DNA of 64,000 bases from Thelephora terrestris (Eukaryota > Basidiomycota > Agaricomycetes > Thelephorales > Thelephoraceae). Positions 1 to 11,698 of this stretch are shown here, piece by piece (positions within the stretch are counted from its first letter, which is position 1; every line of letters starts with the position of its first letter). The stretch covers positions 682,001 through 746,000 of the forward strand of contig WIUZ02000007.1 of the NCBI GenBank assembly GCA_015956445.1, given 5' to 3'. Position numbers and translations under genes: made by a program. A model generated the notes under the pieces. That model was not told where the DNA came from, searched no databases, and saw only the letters and a program-made list of their open reading frames with translations.

Positions 1-1404
1 GCAAGCCGACGACATCTTCGCTGGCCCCTCCAGGGGAGTCTGAGGTTCCATCATTGCAATTGACCATGCAAAGGTACACTACCTGGGCAATCAAGGAAAT
101 TAGTATGCGTGCACACTTCCACCGAATTCAGCTTGTTGACCGGATCTTGCGCTAGCAATCTTCTACATGCACCGGGGGTACTTCGCCAGGTCCCTCGAAG
201 AGAACAAAGAGGATCCATTGGGTGGGAAGTACGGGCCCTCCGTTTTAGCAGCTGTATGTTATCTCCCAAGATCGCACGGGATCCGGCCTGATTCCATACT
301 TCACAGCACTCGACGGCTTGCTCTTTCATCAACCTCATCAAGAGCTTGCATTCACAACAGCCGATGATGGCAGAGCGGACGTGGTTCTTCCTCACTCATG
401 TCTTCTCTTGCTCGGTTCGTGACTTTCCGCTTTCAGGAAATCTGGCATTCACCTAGATCGTCTGGTAGATCGTCCTCGGAGCGATCGTGACCAAGTGTCC
501 TGGCATGGGATTGTCTCGATCGGCAATGTCAAACCTGGAGTCATCCCATGCGCTTTTCCAGAGTGTTACCCACAACGTGAAAGTCTCGAAAGTTCTCGTA
601 TGTTTCTTATGAAAATTCGAGGGTATCCTCACTGATTCGTTGATATAGCCTGTTCTGGGAAGACTCGTCAAGAGAGCTGCTGCGTCACTGGAAGAGTACC
701 AGTCGAAGAAATCTCTCCTTCCTAGGTTGACTGCGGAAAACGTGGTTACTAAGGAAGACGAAGACACTTTGTCGAGCGCCCTTGGCGGTACCGCCCGGTT
801 GGTCCCGCGTAAAAACGGGGGGTCGAGTCCGGGTTCTCGCTGTGGAACTTCGGAGACGGAATCGTTGCCGCCTTCTAGCCCACGCGAGATCGGTTCGCCC
901 AGCCTTAGTAGGTTGAGCGGCAGTCCTCCCCCGCAACAGCCTATGAACAGCCCCACGACAACGGTTGGCCACCTTATGTCCCCAGTCGAGAGTCCCCGCG
1001 GGGAGTGGCAACACTCCTGGGGTCAAGTGTCGCAGAACGTGGGGTACCCCTACACGCTGTATCCCACAAACCCAACGAACCCACAATCACAATGGATGGA
1101 CGCGAATGCGGCGAACTGGTACAACGCCCAACCCATTCAGTTCCACGATCCCACCCCCGCACCTTTACATCCCCAGCATGTCCACCCGCACCACCATCAA
1201 GCGCCATACCTGAGTGTAGATGTTTCGATGGGGGATTCTTTCCCGTCATTTGGACAGACCTCTTCGGTTTTGAACGGGGTCATGTCACCGTACGAATACC
1301 AACCACAACAGGCCCCACCGCCACAAAACAACCCCCAAGATCATTGGCAGAACCTGTTTGCAGAGATGGGCCCGGGCGCTGATGGCTATTCTAACCCCGT
1401 TTGA
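1..1404 (+). CDS. Fungal-specific (Zn2Cys6-type) transcription factor, C-terminal part
   Basis: Likely a nuclear transcriptional regulator; only the 3' part is present. Exons read as 1-102, 156-253, 307-414, 469-597 and 649-1404, with introns of 51-54 bp, all GT-AG and in phase. The spliced protein has features I associate with the basidiomycete fungal_trans domain: FYMHRGYFARSLEE, YGPSVLAA, then SLHSQQPMMAERTWFF, VFSCS and TKCPGMGLSRSAMSNLE, followed by LPVLGRLVKRAAASLEEY. The tail from about 800 on is a Pro/Gln/His-rich disordered region ending in HWQNLFAEMGPG, as is common in this family. The Zn2Cys6 DNA-binding domain would lie upstream of the window. The gene ends about 630 bp from the TenA-like array, and a decayed copy of its 3' end lies inside the array (6,963-7,350), so it may have been duplicated with it. 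A regulatory link to the array is inference only. Confidence 0.8.
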
Positions 1405-2034
1405 ACCTCGTATCTTTTCTCCTCATCTTGTGCGCCGTGTTATCCAGTATGATTTGTCTTGCCCTTTCTCCCGTCTTCCGCCCTATGTGTGCGAAATTTA
1501 ATCTTAGTGTCATGTGTCAATGTTATCGACATTCCCTGTTATTATGTAGCCAAATCTCCTCGTTGTACTCCCCATGTCGTACCCTGCGCTCGCTACGCAA
1601 AACCAAATGCGAAACCGTGTTTAAAGTATTTTGACATCGTGGATACACGGGCATCGGTGGTTGGAACACGGGACATGTTTGGGGACCATGCGGCCCCAGG
1701 ATGCAGAGCTGGCCTCCACAGGTCTATCTCTGCTTGGCGTGCATCCTATTTCGGAGTAAATGATCGATTTGGGCGTCCCTCAGCGATGCGGCTCGTTCTC
1801 TTTGGTTTAGTCAATGTTATGTCGCTAAAGAGCCAATCGTTTACTTGGCCGGGTCGAATCTGGGTGTTTAGCGTCTGCTTTGCAGGTACGCCGAGTGAAA
1901 CGGGTGGCAGGCGACGCAGGAGCAAGTCTCTCAAAGTCGTTGAATCATCTCTCAATGTCACAGCCTTCGTTTCTGCCAGGGTAGATTGGTTCGGTACATA
2001 TATGGACAGAGGGTTAGCGCGTATCCACGGATTA
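1405..2034. other. Intergenic, part of duplicated TenA-array flank
   Basis: No gene seen. The stretch from about 1,820 on resembles 4,720-4,944 (both contain a shared run around the words tcgaatctgggt and gcgcgtatncncggattatcagg), so it is the 3' flank of an array unit. Confidence 0.5.
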
Positions 2035-3167
2035 TCAGGACCTAGGGCTGAGGGCCGTCCCCCACAAGGCTATCTCTGCTTGGACCGCCTTCTTGAATAT
2101 CGCATTGGCCTCGGCGTAGTGATCCTTCCACTGGTCATAGTTAGTAATGAAGAATTCTGGAGAGGGTCAATGAAACTCCTTTCGAATGCTGCAGTGAGAG
2201 TACACACGTATCTGGTCTGTCGTGGATGTTTTATATCCTATGTTCGGTTCGACCCATAGCTTGTACCAGGGAGAGTCTGAGGTATGATGATTCAGCACTG
2301 ACTTCAAGAGGTTGTTGGAATTCCCCACTAACTCGGATCACGCGAGGTCAGGTGCAGGTCCACAGCGATCTCGTAGTAAGACTGCAACCGATCAATACCC
2401 CGTGAATGCAGGGTGACAGAAGGCCCACCTGAATACAAGGGATCATGGCCACCAAACACATAACCCAGTTTTCCTCGCTGGCCGTTGTGGTGAGTAAAGC
2501 AATGTAGTTTTGCAAGGCGGTGGTTGCACTGGTCGCCAAGACGACAGAGTCGCTGATGCCGAGACCATACGGCGACGCAGCGGTGCACGTTGAGAGAAGG
2601 TCTGTCGAGTAGCCAGCCCGTGATGCAACCTTCTTCATTGATATTCCAAAAGAGGCCTGGTTCAATGCTTTGAGCCCACGCTCCGCTTCCCAGTGGCATA
2701 GGTTGAGGATGTAAAGGAAGTCTTGCTGCATTGCGCCGCATCAGTCAGAAATAGATCGTAAGCAGGAATAAAAATGAACATTTAGCATACCCTCATATAC
2801 CACTTGAAGCCCGTCAAGGTTGTCTGGTCAGTTCCCGGTTTCTCCTTCATGTAATTCCTGCAAAAGTTGTTTTGGAGCAGCTGGTTCCAGAGAGTTTGAT
2901 TGTCATTGATAAGCCTCGCCACCAGATCCTGTCTGGAAGGGGCTCGTCAGTATCCACAGGGGCATGCAAACACGGGAGTACGGCGTACTCGATAAGTGTA
3001 ACCGCTGGTCTGGCCGTCAGTTCCATCGTACGGCGACCCTCTTGGAGCTGCTCGAGGGATGCCCCGAGCTTCGGGTCGGCTGCGACCCGGTTGAACTCAT
3101 CAAGGCAATCACGAGCACGGCCAGAGACCGGGCAGGACTGAGGGACACGAATGTATGGTGCGGACAT
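2035..3167 (-). CDS. TenA/THI-4-like haem-oxygenase-fold protein, array copy 1
   Basis: Predicted 285-aa protein of the TenA/THI-4/PqqC family; classical members hydrolyse aminopyrimidines or thiamin in salvage, but the substrate here is unknown. Exons on the minus strand: 3167-2989, 2932-2791, 2725-2429, 2381-2333, 2276-2208, 2156-2035; every junction is GT-AG and the phases fit. Exon 1 gives MSAPYIRVPQS and a charged helix. The active-site positions of Bacillus TenA are all kept: Asp and Tyr in QDFLY (D109, Y112), Cys in IPCIQSYY (C204) with Tyr four residues on (Y208), and Glu in AEIALW (E273). Start chosen because it matches four paralogues. No signal peptide, so probably cytosolic. It is the most diverged in exon 3 (NLCHWEAERGLKA). 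First of five tandem genes. Confidence 0.85.
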
Positions 3168-3232
3168 GTTGGCAGGACGAGTATCGGGGAAGTCGAGGAC
3201 TGCCTAGGGAAGATGGGGACGTGAGCAGGGCA

Positions 3233-3239
3233 TTATATA
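3233..3239 (-). promoter_or_regulatory. TATA box of TenA-like copy 1
   Basis: TATATAA on the minus strand, 66 bp upstream of the ATG. The same box stands 64-67 bp upstream in all five paralogues. Confidence 0.65.
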
Positions 3240-4944
3240 TGTAGTTTGGAGGGGAGTGCCCCCCGGCGGAATTGCAGGATTGGTTCCATGATGTTGTACG
3301 ATTAGCTCCAGTTGGTTCCGTGGCTTCATAAAACTGGATTGGTGGCATTGCAAAAGAAAGCTTAGCTCGTGTTCTACGCGGAGGCTTGGCATTTGATCGG
3401 ATCACAGTATCCTGCGTTCCCACTGGTTCCGGCGCCGGGCGCTCCATGCTTTCCGGAAAGTTGAACGTGGCCCTTGATCGACTGATTTCTCTTCCTCCGA
3501 GGCGTTGGTGCCTGGGTTCATCAACCTACTTCCGGCCACGCCAATACACTTGCGATCCTCCTCAGGGGCTGATTTGCCGTCTATTCGCCCTTTGAATTCA
3601 CGCATCAGCCCCCTGATCGATGGCCGTACAGACTGTCCTCCTTTTATCGATTGGACCTGTGTGAGAGTTCTACAGAGTTGGAACGGTCTCTACCGAGACA
3701 AACTCCGTGCCTGGATGGCTTGATATAGGTGACGGACACAAAGGGGAGACTGAGGCCGGTCACCGCGGAGACAAAACCCACAGACATCAGTACGGATTCC
3801 AACTACGAGGGACACCTTCAAGTCGGGCCGTTTATTTCCCGTGTTCAGCTCCTGGCTGCATCTTTTGCTGTGGTTGAGAACTACGCTATGGAGCTGTGGT
3901 GACGAGCCCAATGGTTTTGCCAGGGTTGTGCCCAGCCTAATTCCAGTTTGACTCTTGCATACCCCCATTTTTCGCGCTCACAAAAGCACAGCCGAGTCTA
4001 CATTGATGAGCGAAACAGGGTGAAGTTCCTCCCGACAGATCGCTACCAAAAACCTGGGGGGAGGAACCACCAAACTCCGCTAGACCCAGGCCTCTAGCCT
4101 CGTTATTGTCCTTGAGGCTTCTCGAGGGTTTTTCCCCCAGTAGGATCCTGGTTTTCAACTCCTTTAATATTGATACATTCCAACGCCCCGAATAGAAAAA
4201 AGAAGGTTTCCGTATGATCGGTATTACTCGGTTCTATCTGAATGACCATCCTCACGAGAGGCTTTGACCTCTTATTGAGAATCCGGGGTTAAACCATGGA
4301 CTCGGCGCAAGCGTGTACCCGGATTTATGTTTTTATTCATGAGTCGTAGCTCCGCTGGTCGATCGGTCCGCCAGCCGCTGATCGAGACTCTCCTCAGGCT
4401 CGTGCGACTTATGTATGAGGCGCATCGCGTCTTGGCTAGTGTCCCCGCGAACTGAACCGGACTAAACCGTGAATGAATGTGAATAGCTGCAAGTCGGTTT
4501 GCTGACCCCTGCGACCGATAACATCGGAGATGTCATTCCTCCTGCGACCTCCTGGATGGGGATCGAATTTTTAACGTGTTCAGGAGGAGGACCATCAATC
4601 TGGGCGGCCTCGTTCTCTTTCGGTCCCTTCAGTCCGTTCAGTTGATGCATACTCTGTGGCTTAGGACTTGCCGAGATTACCTTCCAGCCACCGCGAGGCG
4701 CGGTGTCGGATAGGTGACATTAAATGGCCAACGGTATGTTAGGCCAGATCGAATCTGGGTATCTCGTGTTCGACTTGCGCTGGACTTGCAGGTACGTAGA
4801 AGTAAAAGGCGAAAAAAGAGACCGAGAGATCTGATTAAACAACTTCCGGTTTTTTCACGCCTCGTCTATGTCACATGCTTCGTTTCTTCCAGAATAGATT
4901 TGTTCGGTATGGTAAAAAATGGGTCAGCGCGTATTCGCGGATTA
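3240..4944. other. Intergenic, duplicated array flank
   Basis: No gene supported. About 3,600-3,770 resembles 6,590-6,760 and the dispersed repeat at 12.0-13.0 kb (shared tracts for gactgtcctcc, cctctaccgag and ggggagactgag). The right end is the 3' flank of copy 2. Confidence 0.5.
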
Positions 4945-6082
4945 TCAGGACCCAGGGTTCAGGGCTGTTCCCCACAAGTTTATCTCTGCTTGGACCGCCT
5001 TCTTGAATATGTCATTTGCCGTGGCATAGTGATCCTTCCACTGGTCATAGTTGTCGATGAAGAATTCTAGAAGGGAGATCGATGAGGCACATGTGGAATG
5101 ATGTCGTGAGGGTACACACGCTTCTGCTTCGTAGTAGAGCTTTCGTATTTGATATTCTCCTCGACCCACAACTTAAACCAGGGAGTATCTGAGGTATGGT
5201 GGTTTTAGCGCTGAGCTCCAATCGAGAGGTTGCTTGGATGCTCCACTCACCTTGGTGAGCCGAGTTATTGTGCAGGTCGACAGCAATCAGGTAGTAAGAC
5301 TGTCACTGATAAATAACCCGTGAGCGCAGAAGGAAGGAAGGCTCACCTGAATACAAGGGACCGTGGCTACCAGAGACATAACCCAGTTTTGCTCGTTTGC
5401 CGCCGCGATGAGTAAGGCGATGTAATCTTTCAAAGCAGTGGTTGCAGTGGTCGCCAAGACGACAGAGTCGGCGATGCCGAGACCAGTTGGCGGTGCATCG
5501 GTGCACGTTTTGAGGATTTCTTTCCCGTAGTTGGCGCGTTTTACAACCTTATCCATCGATGTTCCAAAGTCCGTCGCGTTCGTCGCTTTGAGCCCACGGT
5601 CTGCTTCATACTGGCATTGGTGCACGATGTAAAGGAAGTCTTGCTGCATCGCGACGCGTCAGTCAGAAACGGATCGTGAGGAAGGCAAATGGATATTCAG
5701 CGTACCCTCATATACCACTTGAAGCCGTTCAAGGTTGGAACGTCGGTTTTCGGCTTCGTCTTCATGTAATTTTGGCAAAAGTTATTTTGGAGCAGCTGGT
5801 TCCAGAGAGCTTGATTGTCGTTGATGAGTTTCGTGACCAGATCCTTTCTGGAAGGAGCTCGTCAATATTTGAATGGGTGTGCAAGTAGAGAAGTGCAGCT
5901 TACTCGTTAAGTGTATCCGCTGGTCCGGTCGTCAAGTTCATCGTGCGGAAACTCTCTTGGAGCTGCTCGAGGGATGCTCCGAGCTCCGGGTCTGCTGCGA
6001 CCCGGTTGAAATCATCAAGGAAATCGCGAGCACGACCAGATACCGGGGAGGACTGAGGGATATGAATGAAGGGTGCAGACAT
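4945..6082 (-). CDS. TenA/THI-4-like haem-oxygenase-fold protein, array copy 2
   Basis: Predicted 285-aa TenA/THI-4-family protein, function unproven beyond the fold. Exons (minus): 6082-5904, 5847-5706, 5643-5347, 5299-5251, 5188-5120, 5066-4945; introns 52-61 bp, all GT-AG. Exon 2 ends FKWYMR and joins QDFLYIVHQC, giving the helix that carries D109 and Y112; ATVPCIQ joins SYYLIAVDL, giving C204 and Y208; the last helix FKKAVQAEINLW holds E273. These match the five residues that line the Bacillus TenA pocket. The internal ATG at 5649 before QQDF is intron sequence (the acceptor is ...ATGCAG) and is not the start. Good reference copy for the array because flanks and gene are cleanly readable. 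Confidence 0.88.
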
Positions 6083-6146
6083 CTTGGCAGGACGAGGATA
6101 GTGGAAGCCGAGGGCTGCCTAGGGAAGATGAGGAATGAACGAGGCA

Positions 6147-6153
6147 TTATATA
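6147..6153 (-). promoter_or_regulatory. TATA box of TenA-like copy 2
   Basis: TATATAA on the minus strand, 65 bp upstream of the ATG, at the same place as in the paralogues. Confidence 0.65.
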
Positions 6154-8358
6154 GTCTGGGGAAGGGGTGTTTCGACGCGAGGGATGTCTCGGGCCCAGAG
6201 GACAAAACTGATTATCATGAGACCTTCATGCAATCGATTTTTTGGCTCAGCAACATCGCAAAGCCCCTTCAGCGGCTTTGGACATTGATTTGGTGTGATT
6301 CCGGGATTAGTCCCATGAGGTTGTAAAATTGGCTCCGTGGCTTCGCAAAACGGGATCAGTGACATTGCAAAAGAAACTTTAGCTCGCGTTCAGAAGTTGT
6401 GCGGATGCTTTTCGTTGCAGCCTGAGGCGCTGACCGGAAAACTTTCTTCACAATCTTTTCTTCAATCAACCTCAAACATTCCCGGTGTTACAGGCATCCG
6501 GAAAGGCAGGCCCTTGGCTGTCCTTGGTGCCTGGTTTCATCAACATATTTCCAGCCACGTGTGCTCCTCCTCAGGGTCCTCTCACGCATCAGCCCCCTGA
6601 TGCTTACCATCGATGGTCATGCGGATTGTCCTCCTCTTATCGATCTGGCCTACGTGGGAGTTTTACAGAGTCGTAACGGCCTCTACCGAGGCAGAGCCCT
6701 TGCCTGGATGGCCCGATTCAATGATCTGTACGGAAGGGGGAGATCGGACCTCTCCTCATGTGACCTATAAGGCGGATCACGTCTTGGCTACTGCGAACTG
6801 AACTGCACTGAACGATGAGTGAATGTGGACAGACGTGAGTCAGTTCACTGCGGGTCGCACCGATAGAGATTCCATTTCACCTCCTGAATGCTTCCTGAGT
6901 GAGGGGGATTCCTCACTTGACGCTGACACTTTTGCTGAGGAGCAACCTGCGAGGTAGAGTTAATGACGGGGAAAAAGTCTTTGGATGTAGTTTCCCCATC
7001 CACCCCCGCCGTACCTGGTTTACAGGTGAACCGTCATCAAAGCCCAGTCGTCCGCTCATCCCATCGCCTTGCAGAAGCCTTTCAAGTCGCCCTTGGTGGT
7101 CCCGCGCGAGGAGGGGTCAATTCAGGTCCCCGTTGCAAAACCTCAAGGCCTCAGAGAAAAAGACCCTCCAAATCACTCATGAACAACCATGCAATAAGGC
7201 TGGCTCGTCCTTTGTCGCTATCCGAACCCCCGGTACGAAGTGGCAAAGCACCTCAGGTATCCTCGAAAGTGGGGGCGAGTATTCGGCGTACCCCGCAGAT
7301 ACCTACGATGATCGGGTTGGATGGACGTGAATGCGAATAAATATTGCGAAAGTGCTGCTGGAGGAGGTTGAGAGGTGAATAGAGTTGTTGAGGGGATGTC
7401 CGGAGGAAAAAATTTGAGTCGTGAGGTGGAAGACCCCCGCACCGCCGTGAGGGGTTGTGTCGACCTTTTCTTCGTTCATCACAAAAACTTGGGTTGGATC
7501 CACCAGGTCCACGAGGGGAGAATGAGAGGGCGATCGCGGTCGAAAGTGTCTGAATTGGAATGGTTCGGGATTTTCCGTAGCATTCTGAGGTGGGATTGAA
7601 GTCCCGAATCGCAGGGCCAGGTCCGGTTTCTGAAGGCGTGGCCTCCTACAGTGTTGGATGTTTACCCTAACGTGCTCATCGGGAAGGGATCCAATGGCTG
7701 GAATCGTTGGGTATCCACACTCTATCTTCAACCTTTGCTTCGAGAACGTGCGATCCACCACTTTGGCATATCTGCCCTGAGTCTTTCGAGGTGATCATGG
7801 CCCCGCTCTATCGTCATCTTGCTGGGGGCACCCTCTTCAATGCATGGACCCTCTGTTTCAACCGGTCTGAGACCGACTTGGGCTATACCTAACGGTGTCG
7901 TGCGCAGCGCTCGGCGGCTTCAAGGCTCCTCGTTAACATAAAAAGCTCACACCTACATCGGTCATTGATTCTGATGGCGGGACGGATATGGATTCCATCC
8001 ACGCCTCTTCTCGGTCGGTCCATGTATCTTACTGTCGTACACGTAGAACGTCTGGTAGCTACGGTCGTCACCGCCGCAATCGTCGTCAAGTTTACAAGTA
8101 TAGGATCGTCTCGTTCTAGCCTGGAAGTTATTCTTGCCGTGTTCCCCTGCTCGAACCTTTGAGCGTATTCTCTTGTGCGCGTGTTGTCCATCATGCGTTG
8201 TACATTATCGGGCTTCTCACTCCTTTCTTCCCCTCTGCGTGACACCCCTCTGTTTCTGTTGCACACGCAGGACGAAATAGGAAAACACAGTTCGGGATTT
8301 CAAGATATTGTTTTACACTCTGCAATGCGTGATAGAACTACAGCGGATGTCCGCGACC
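6154..8358. other. Intergenic between TenA-like copies 2 and 3
   Basis: About 6,590-6,760 is array-flank repeat; 6,963-7,350 is a decayed fragment of the transcription factor (see own entry). From 7,351 to 8,358 I see several short open frames without homology or coding character and call no gene. Confidence 0.45.
6963..7350 (+). pseudogene. Decayed copy of the transcription factor 3' end
   Basis: By eye this stretch follows the last exon of the gene at 1-1404 in order: a ggtcccgcg tract followed by a G-run and a tcnggtncncg tract (about 795-850 in the parent), then a gtaccc tract and ggatggacg(t/c)gaatgcg (about 1,045-1,115). The parent reading frame is not kept: in the gatggacg tract the copy reads gatggacgtgaatgcgaataa. 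No start or splice structure survives. It suggests that a segment holding the regulator and a TenA-like gene was duplicated together and one regulator copy decayed. A pairwise alignment is needed to set the ends. Confidence 0.5.
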
Positions 8359-9489
8359 TTAGGCTTTAGGAGGATCTAGGGCCGTCCCCCACAAGTCTAT
8401 CTCTGCTTGGATCGCCTTCTTGAATATTTCCTTGGCCTTGGGATAATGATCCTTCCACTCGGTATAGTTGGTCTTGAAGAATTCTGGAGAGGGGTCAATG
8501 GGTCTCTGGTAGAATGACGCAATGAGTGTACACACCTATCTGCTTCACCGTAGAGGACTCCCATTGGACGTTCGTCTCGACCCACAACTTGTACCAGGGA
8601 GTGTCTGAGGTATGGTGACTTTAGCGTTGGCCTTGAGAGTCGAGATTCCCCACTGACCTTTGTGAGTCGAGTTACTGTGCAGGTCGACAGCAATGCGGTA
8701 ATAAGACTGCCAGTGATCAATTACGCGTGGATGGAGGACGACAGAAGCTGCTTACCTGGACACAAGGGATCATAGCGACCAGAACCATAACCCAGTTTTG
8801 ATCCTTCGTGACTTCGGTGAGTAAGGCGATGTACTTGTTCAAAGCTTCGGTTGCAGGAGTCGACAAGACGACATATTCATTGATCCCCAGACCATCCGGA
8901 GATTTGGCGATGCAGGCGTCGTAAACAGGCAATGCGTTGTCGGGGCGTGTTTTAACCCGACTCATAGAAGTTTTGAACTCCGTCGTGTTCTTTGCTCTGA
9001 GCGAACGGTCTGCTTCGTACTGACATTGTTTGACGAGGTAAAGGAAGTCTTGCTGCATAGTGATGTTTCAGTCTGAACAGATCGTAAACACGGAGACGAG
9101 CGGATATTTAGCATACCCTCATGTACCACTCAAACCCTTTCAAGGTTGGCTTATCGTCCTTCGGCTTTGTCTTCATGTATTCGTAGCAAAATTTGTTTTT
9201 AAGCAGCTTGTCCCATTCCTCTTTGTTTTCAGAGATAAGTATCCCGACTAGATCATTTCTGTAAGGGGCTCATCAATGTTCGGGTGCACAGATACGGGAG
9301 CGCGGCTTACGCGTCAGGTTTAGCCACTGCCCCGTCCGCCGGTTTCGTTGTATGAATGGCCTTTTGGAGCTGCTCGATGGATGCCCCGAGCTCCGGGTCT
9401 GCTGCGACCCGGTTGAACTCGCCAAGAAAGTCGAGAGCACGTCCGGAAACTGGGGAGGACTTGGGGATGTGGATGAATGGTGCAGACAT
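8359..9489 (-). CDS. TenA/THI-4-like haem-oxygenase-fold protein, array copy 3
   Basis: Predicted 286-aa TenA/THI-4-family protein. Exons (minus): 9489-9311, 9258-9117, 9052-8756, 8706-8658, 8604-8536, 8483-8359. Exon lengths equal those of copies 1 and 2 except that the last is 3 bp longer, ending ALDPPKA. Active-site positions kept: D109/Y112 in QDFLYLV, C204 in IPCVQ, Y208 in SYYRI, and Glu in AEIDLW. It differs most from copies 4 and 5, with a lysine-rich exon 2 (KEEWDKLLKNKF) and a distinct loop in exon 3 (RPDNALPVYDACIAK). The conserved splice pattern shows that the divergence happened after duplication of an intron-bearing gene. Confidence 0.87.
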
Positions 9490-9555
9490 GTTTACAGGAC
9501 GAGGTTCGCAGAAGTCGAGGACTGCCTGGGGAAGATGAGGGACATGACTAGAGTC

Positions 9556-9562
9556 TTATATA
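9556..9562 (-). promoter_or_regulatory. TATA box of TenA-like copy 3
   Basis: TATATAA on the minus strand, 67 bp upstream of the ATG. Confidence 0.65.
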
Positions 9563-10019
9563 GTCTGAGGTGGAGGTGCGTTCCGGCTGTTTGCGGGCTA
9601 AGCCGAGGACATGAGGAGGGTGTTGGACACTGGATTGTCAAAACTGATCGTCATGAGACCTTCGTTCGATCTTCCTCGGTTTAGCGGTGTTCCACAATCA
9701 ATTCGGTGGAGTTGCAAAATTTGTTCTGTGGCGCGGTGAGATTGATTCTGTGAGTGGCGTTGTGCAAGAAAGCTTAGTTTTTTCCCTCATGCATCGACCT
9801 TGAACGCCTCCGGTGTTACAGCCCTGCCGGACGCCAGCCTCGTCCTTAATCGAGGCGGTCGATGCCTGGTTTTGTTAACTCGCGCTATTTTGCTCGCGAT
9901 CTTTCATGGAGAGCAGTCTGTTTCGGTTGGTGCTATTGCCATGATAGTTCGCGGTGTGATCATTGATCACGACGAAGGAGCCAGTGGCGTGGAATTGGCG
10001 ATCAGCCGCAAATCAGAAA

Positions 10020-10500
10020 ACCCCGAGAACGTAAAGTGCAAAATGGAGACTGAGCCCGGGCGCCGCGGAGACACAATCTCTCTCGGAAATTGATATCCCG
10101 AGGATGGAATGTGTTGTATCAACCAGTCAAAGAACTACCACACCCCCGCGGGATCCTTTGTTGCGATTGAGAACCGCGCATAGTATGGAGCCCGAGTCGC
10201 ACGAGGCGGATCATGGCTTACGCCGAGAAAGAGGGTAAAAATGGTACGTATGAACGCCGCGCAAGTGAAGGAATGCTTCGGTCGCGGAGGAGCGGGGGTG
10301 AATACCAGTCTGGATCGGAACCCACGATGCGTTCAGAGCGGCAGTCAGCTCAAGGTCATTTATCACTGGAGACTCCGTGTCCCAGGCTCTCTTGCGTATG
10401 CAGAACGAGATGGGGAAACATGGTTTGGGATTCTGAGATATCGTTTACAAACTGACACGACGTGTGACACAATTACAGCGTATATGCGCGGATCATCAGA
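10020..10500. repeat. Array flank repeat, left member
   Basis: Runs parallel to 13,250-14,085. Both hold a tract around gcaaaatggaga, a tract around tgtatcaaccag, then a closely similar stretch around ggatcggaacccacgatgcg and gagatggggaaacatggttt. It is the 3' flank of copy 4, as its partner is of copy 5, and points to copies 4 and 5 as the youngest pair. Confidence 0.6.
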
Positions 10501-11628
10501 GGGCCGTCCCCCACAAGTTTATCTCTTGTTGGACCGCCTTCTTGAATATATCATTGATCGCGGGATAGTGATCCTTCCACTGGGCGTAGCCATCTATGAA
10601 GATTTCTGCAAGGAGGGGGTCAATGGAACTCCTGTCCAAACGACACAGCAAGTGCACATACGTTTCTGCCTCTTCGTAGAGTCTAAGTATTCGGAGTTCG
10701 GCTTGACCCACAACAAGTACCAGGGAGTATCTGAGGTATGACGACTTTAGTATTGACTTCGAAAGGTTGCAGACCTCCCAAACTGACCTTTGTGTGCCGA
10801 GTGCTGGAGCAGGTCTTGAGCAATCAGGTAGTAAGACTGTTGCTGATAAGTGACCGGCAAACGCAAGATGACAGAAGGCTCACCTGAATACAAGGGACCG
10901 TGGCCACCAGAGAGATAACCCAGTTTTGGGTATTTGCCTCTTGGATCTGGAAGGCGATGTAATCTTTCAAAGCAGTGGTTTCATGGGTCCCCAAGACGGC
11001 AGAGTCCTTGATGCCGAGACCAGCTGCGGGTGCGGCGGTGCACGTCTTGAGAAGGTCTTTCCCGAAGTTGGCGCGTTTTCCGACCCGGTCCATAGACGTA
11101 TCAAAGTCCGCCGTGGTCGTCGCCTTGAGCCCACGGTCTGCTTCGTACTGGCATTGGTGGACAATGTACAGGAAGTCTTGCTGCATCGCGACGCGTCAGT
11201 CCGAAACGGATCATGGGGAAAGAGAAGAATGATTATTTAGCGCACCTGCATATATTCCTTGAAGCCGCTCAAGGTTTTGGCGTCGGTTTTCGGCTGGGTC
11301 TTCATGTGCTTCTGGCAAAAGTCATTCTGGAGCAGCTTGTTCCAGAGAGGTATGTTATCTTTGATGAGTCTCGCGACGAGATCCTTACTGAAAGGGGATC
11401 GTCAATATCTATGCGAGCGTGGATATACGGGAGTGCAGCTCACGGGTCGTCAACCACATTCACTCCTCCGGCTGCCGATTTCGTTGCGAGGTAACTCTTC
11501 TCGAGCTGCTCGAGGGATGCCCCCTTGTCCGGGTCTGCTGCGACTCGGTTGGCCTCATCGATGAAGTCGTGGGCGCGAGCAGAAACTAGGGAGGACGACT
11601 GGGGGACGCGAATGAAAGGTGCAGACAT
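10496..11628 (-). CDS. TenA/THI-4-like haem-oxygenase-fold protein, array copy 4
   Basis: Predicted 283-aa TenA/THI-4-family protein. Exons (minus): 11628-11444, 11387-11246, 11180-10884, 10836-10788, 10730-10662, 10605-10496. Exon 1 is 6 bp longer than in copies 1-3 (shared with copy 5) and the last exon is shorter, stopping right after LWGTAL. Active-site positions: D111 and Y114 in QDFLYIV, C206 in VPCIQ, Y210 in SYYLI, E275 in QQEINLW. Exon 2 ends YMQ rather than YMR. Shares MSAPFIRVPQSS and KSYLATK with copy 5, to which it is closest. Confidence 0.87.
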
Positions 11629-11691
11629 GTTGGTAGAACGAGGATTAGAAGTCGAGGACTGCCTGAGGAAGATGAGGATATGGACAGAGCT

Positions 11692-11698
11692 TTATATA
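11692..11698 (-). promoter_or_regulatory. TATA box of TenA-like copy 4
   Basis: TATATAA on the minus strand, 64 bp upstream of the ATG. Confidence 0.65.

Noticed and set aside
1459-2259. 266-aa open frame on the plus strand
   Set aside because: Overlaps the last exons of TenA-like copy 1 on the other strand and has no coding character of its own.
7303-7761. 152-aa open frame on the minus strand between TenA-like copies 2 and 3
   Set aside because: Ser/Pro-rich without a recognisable domain and antisense to the decayed regulator fragment; likely chance.
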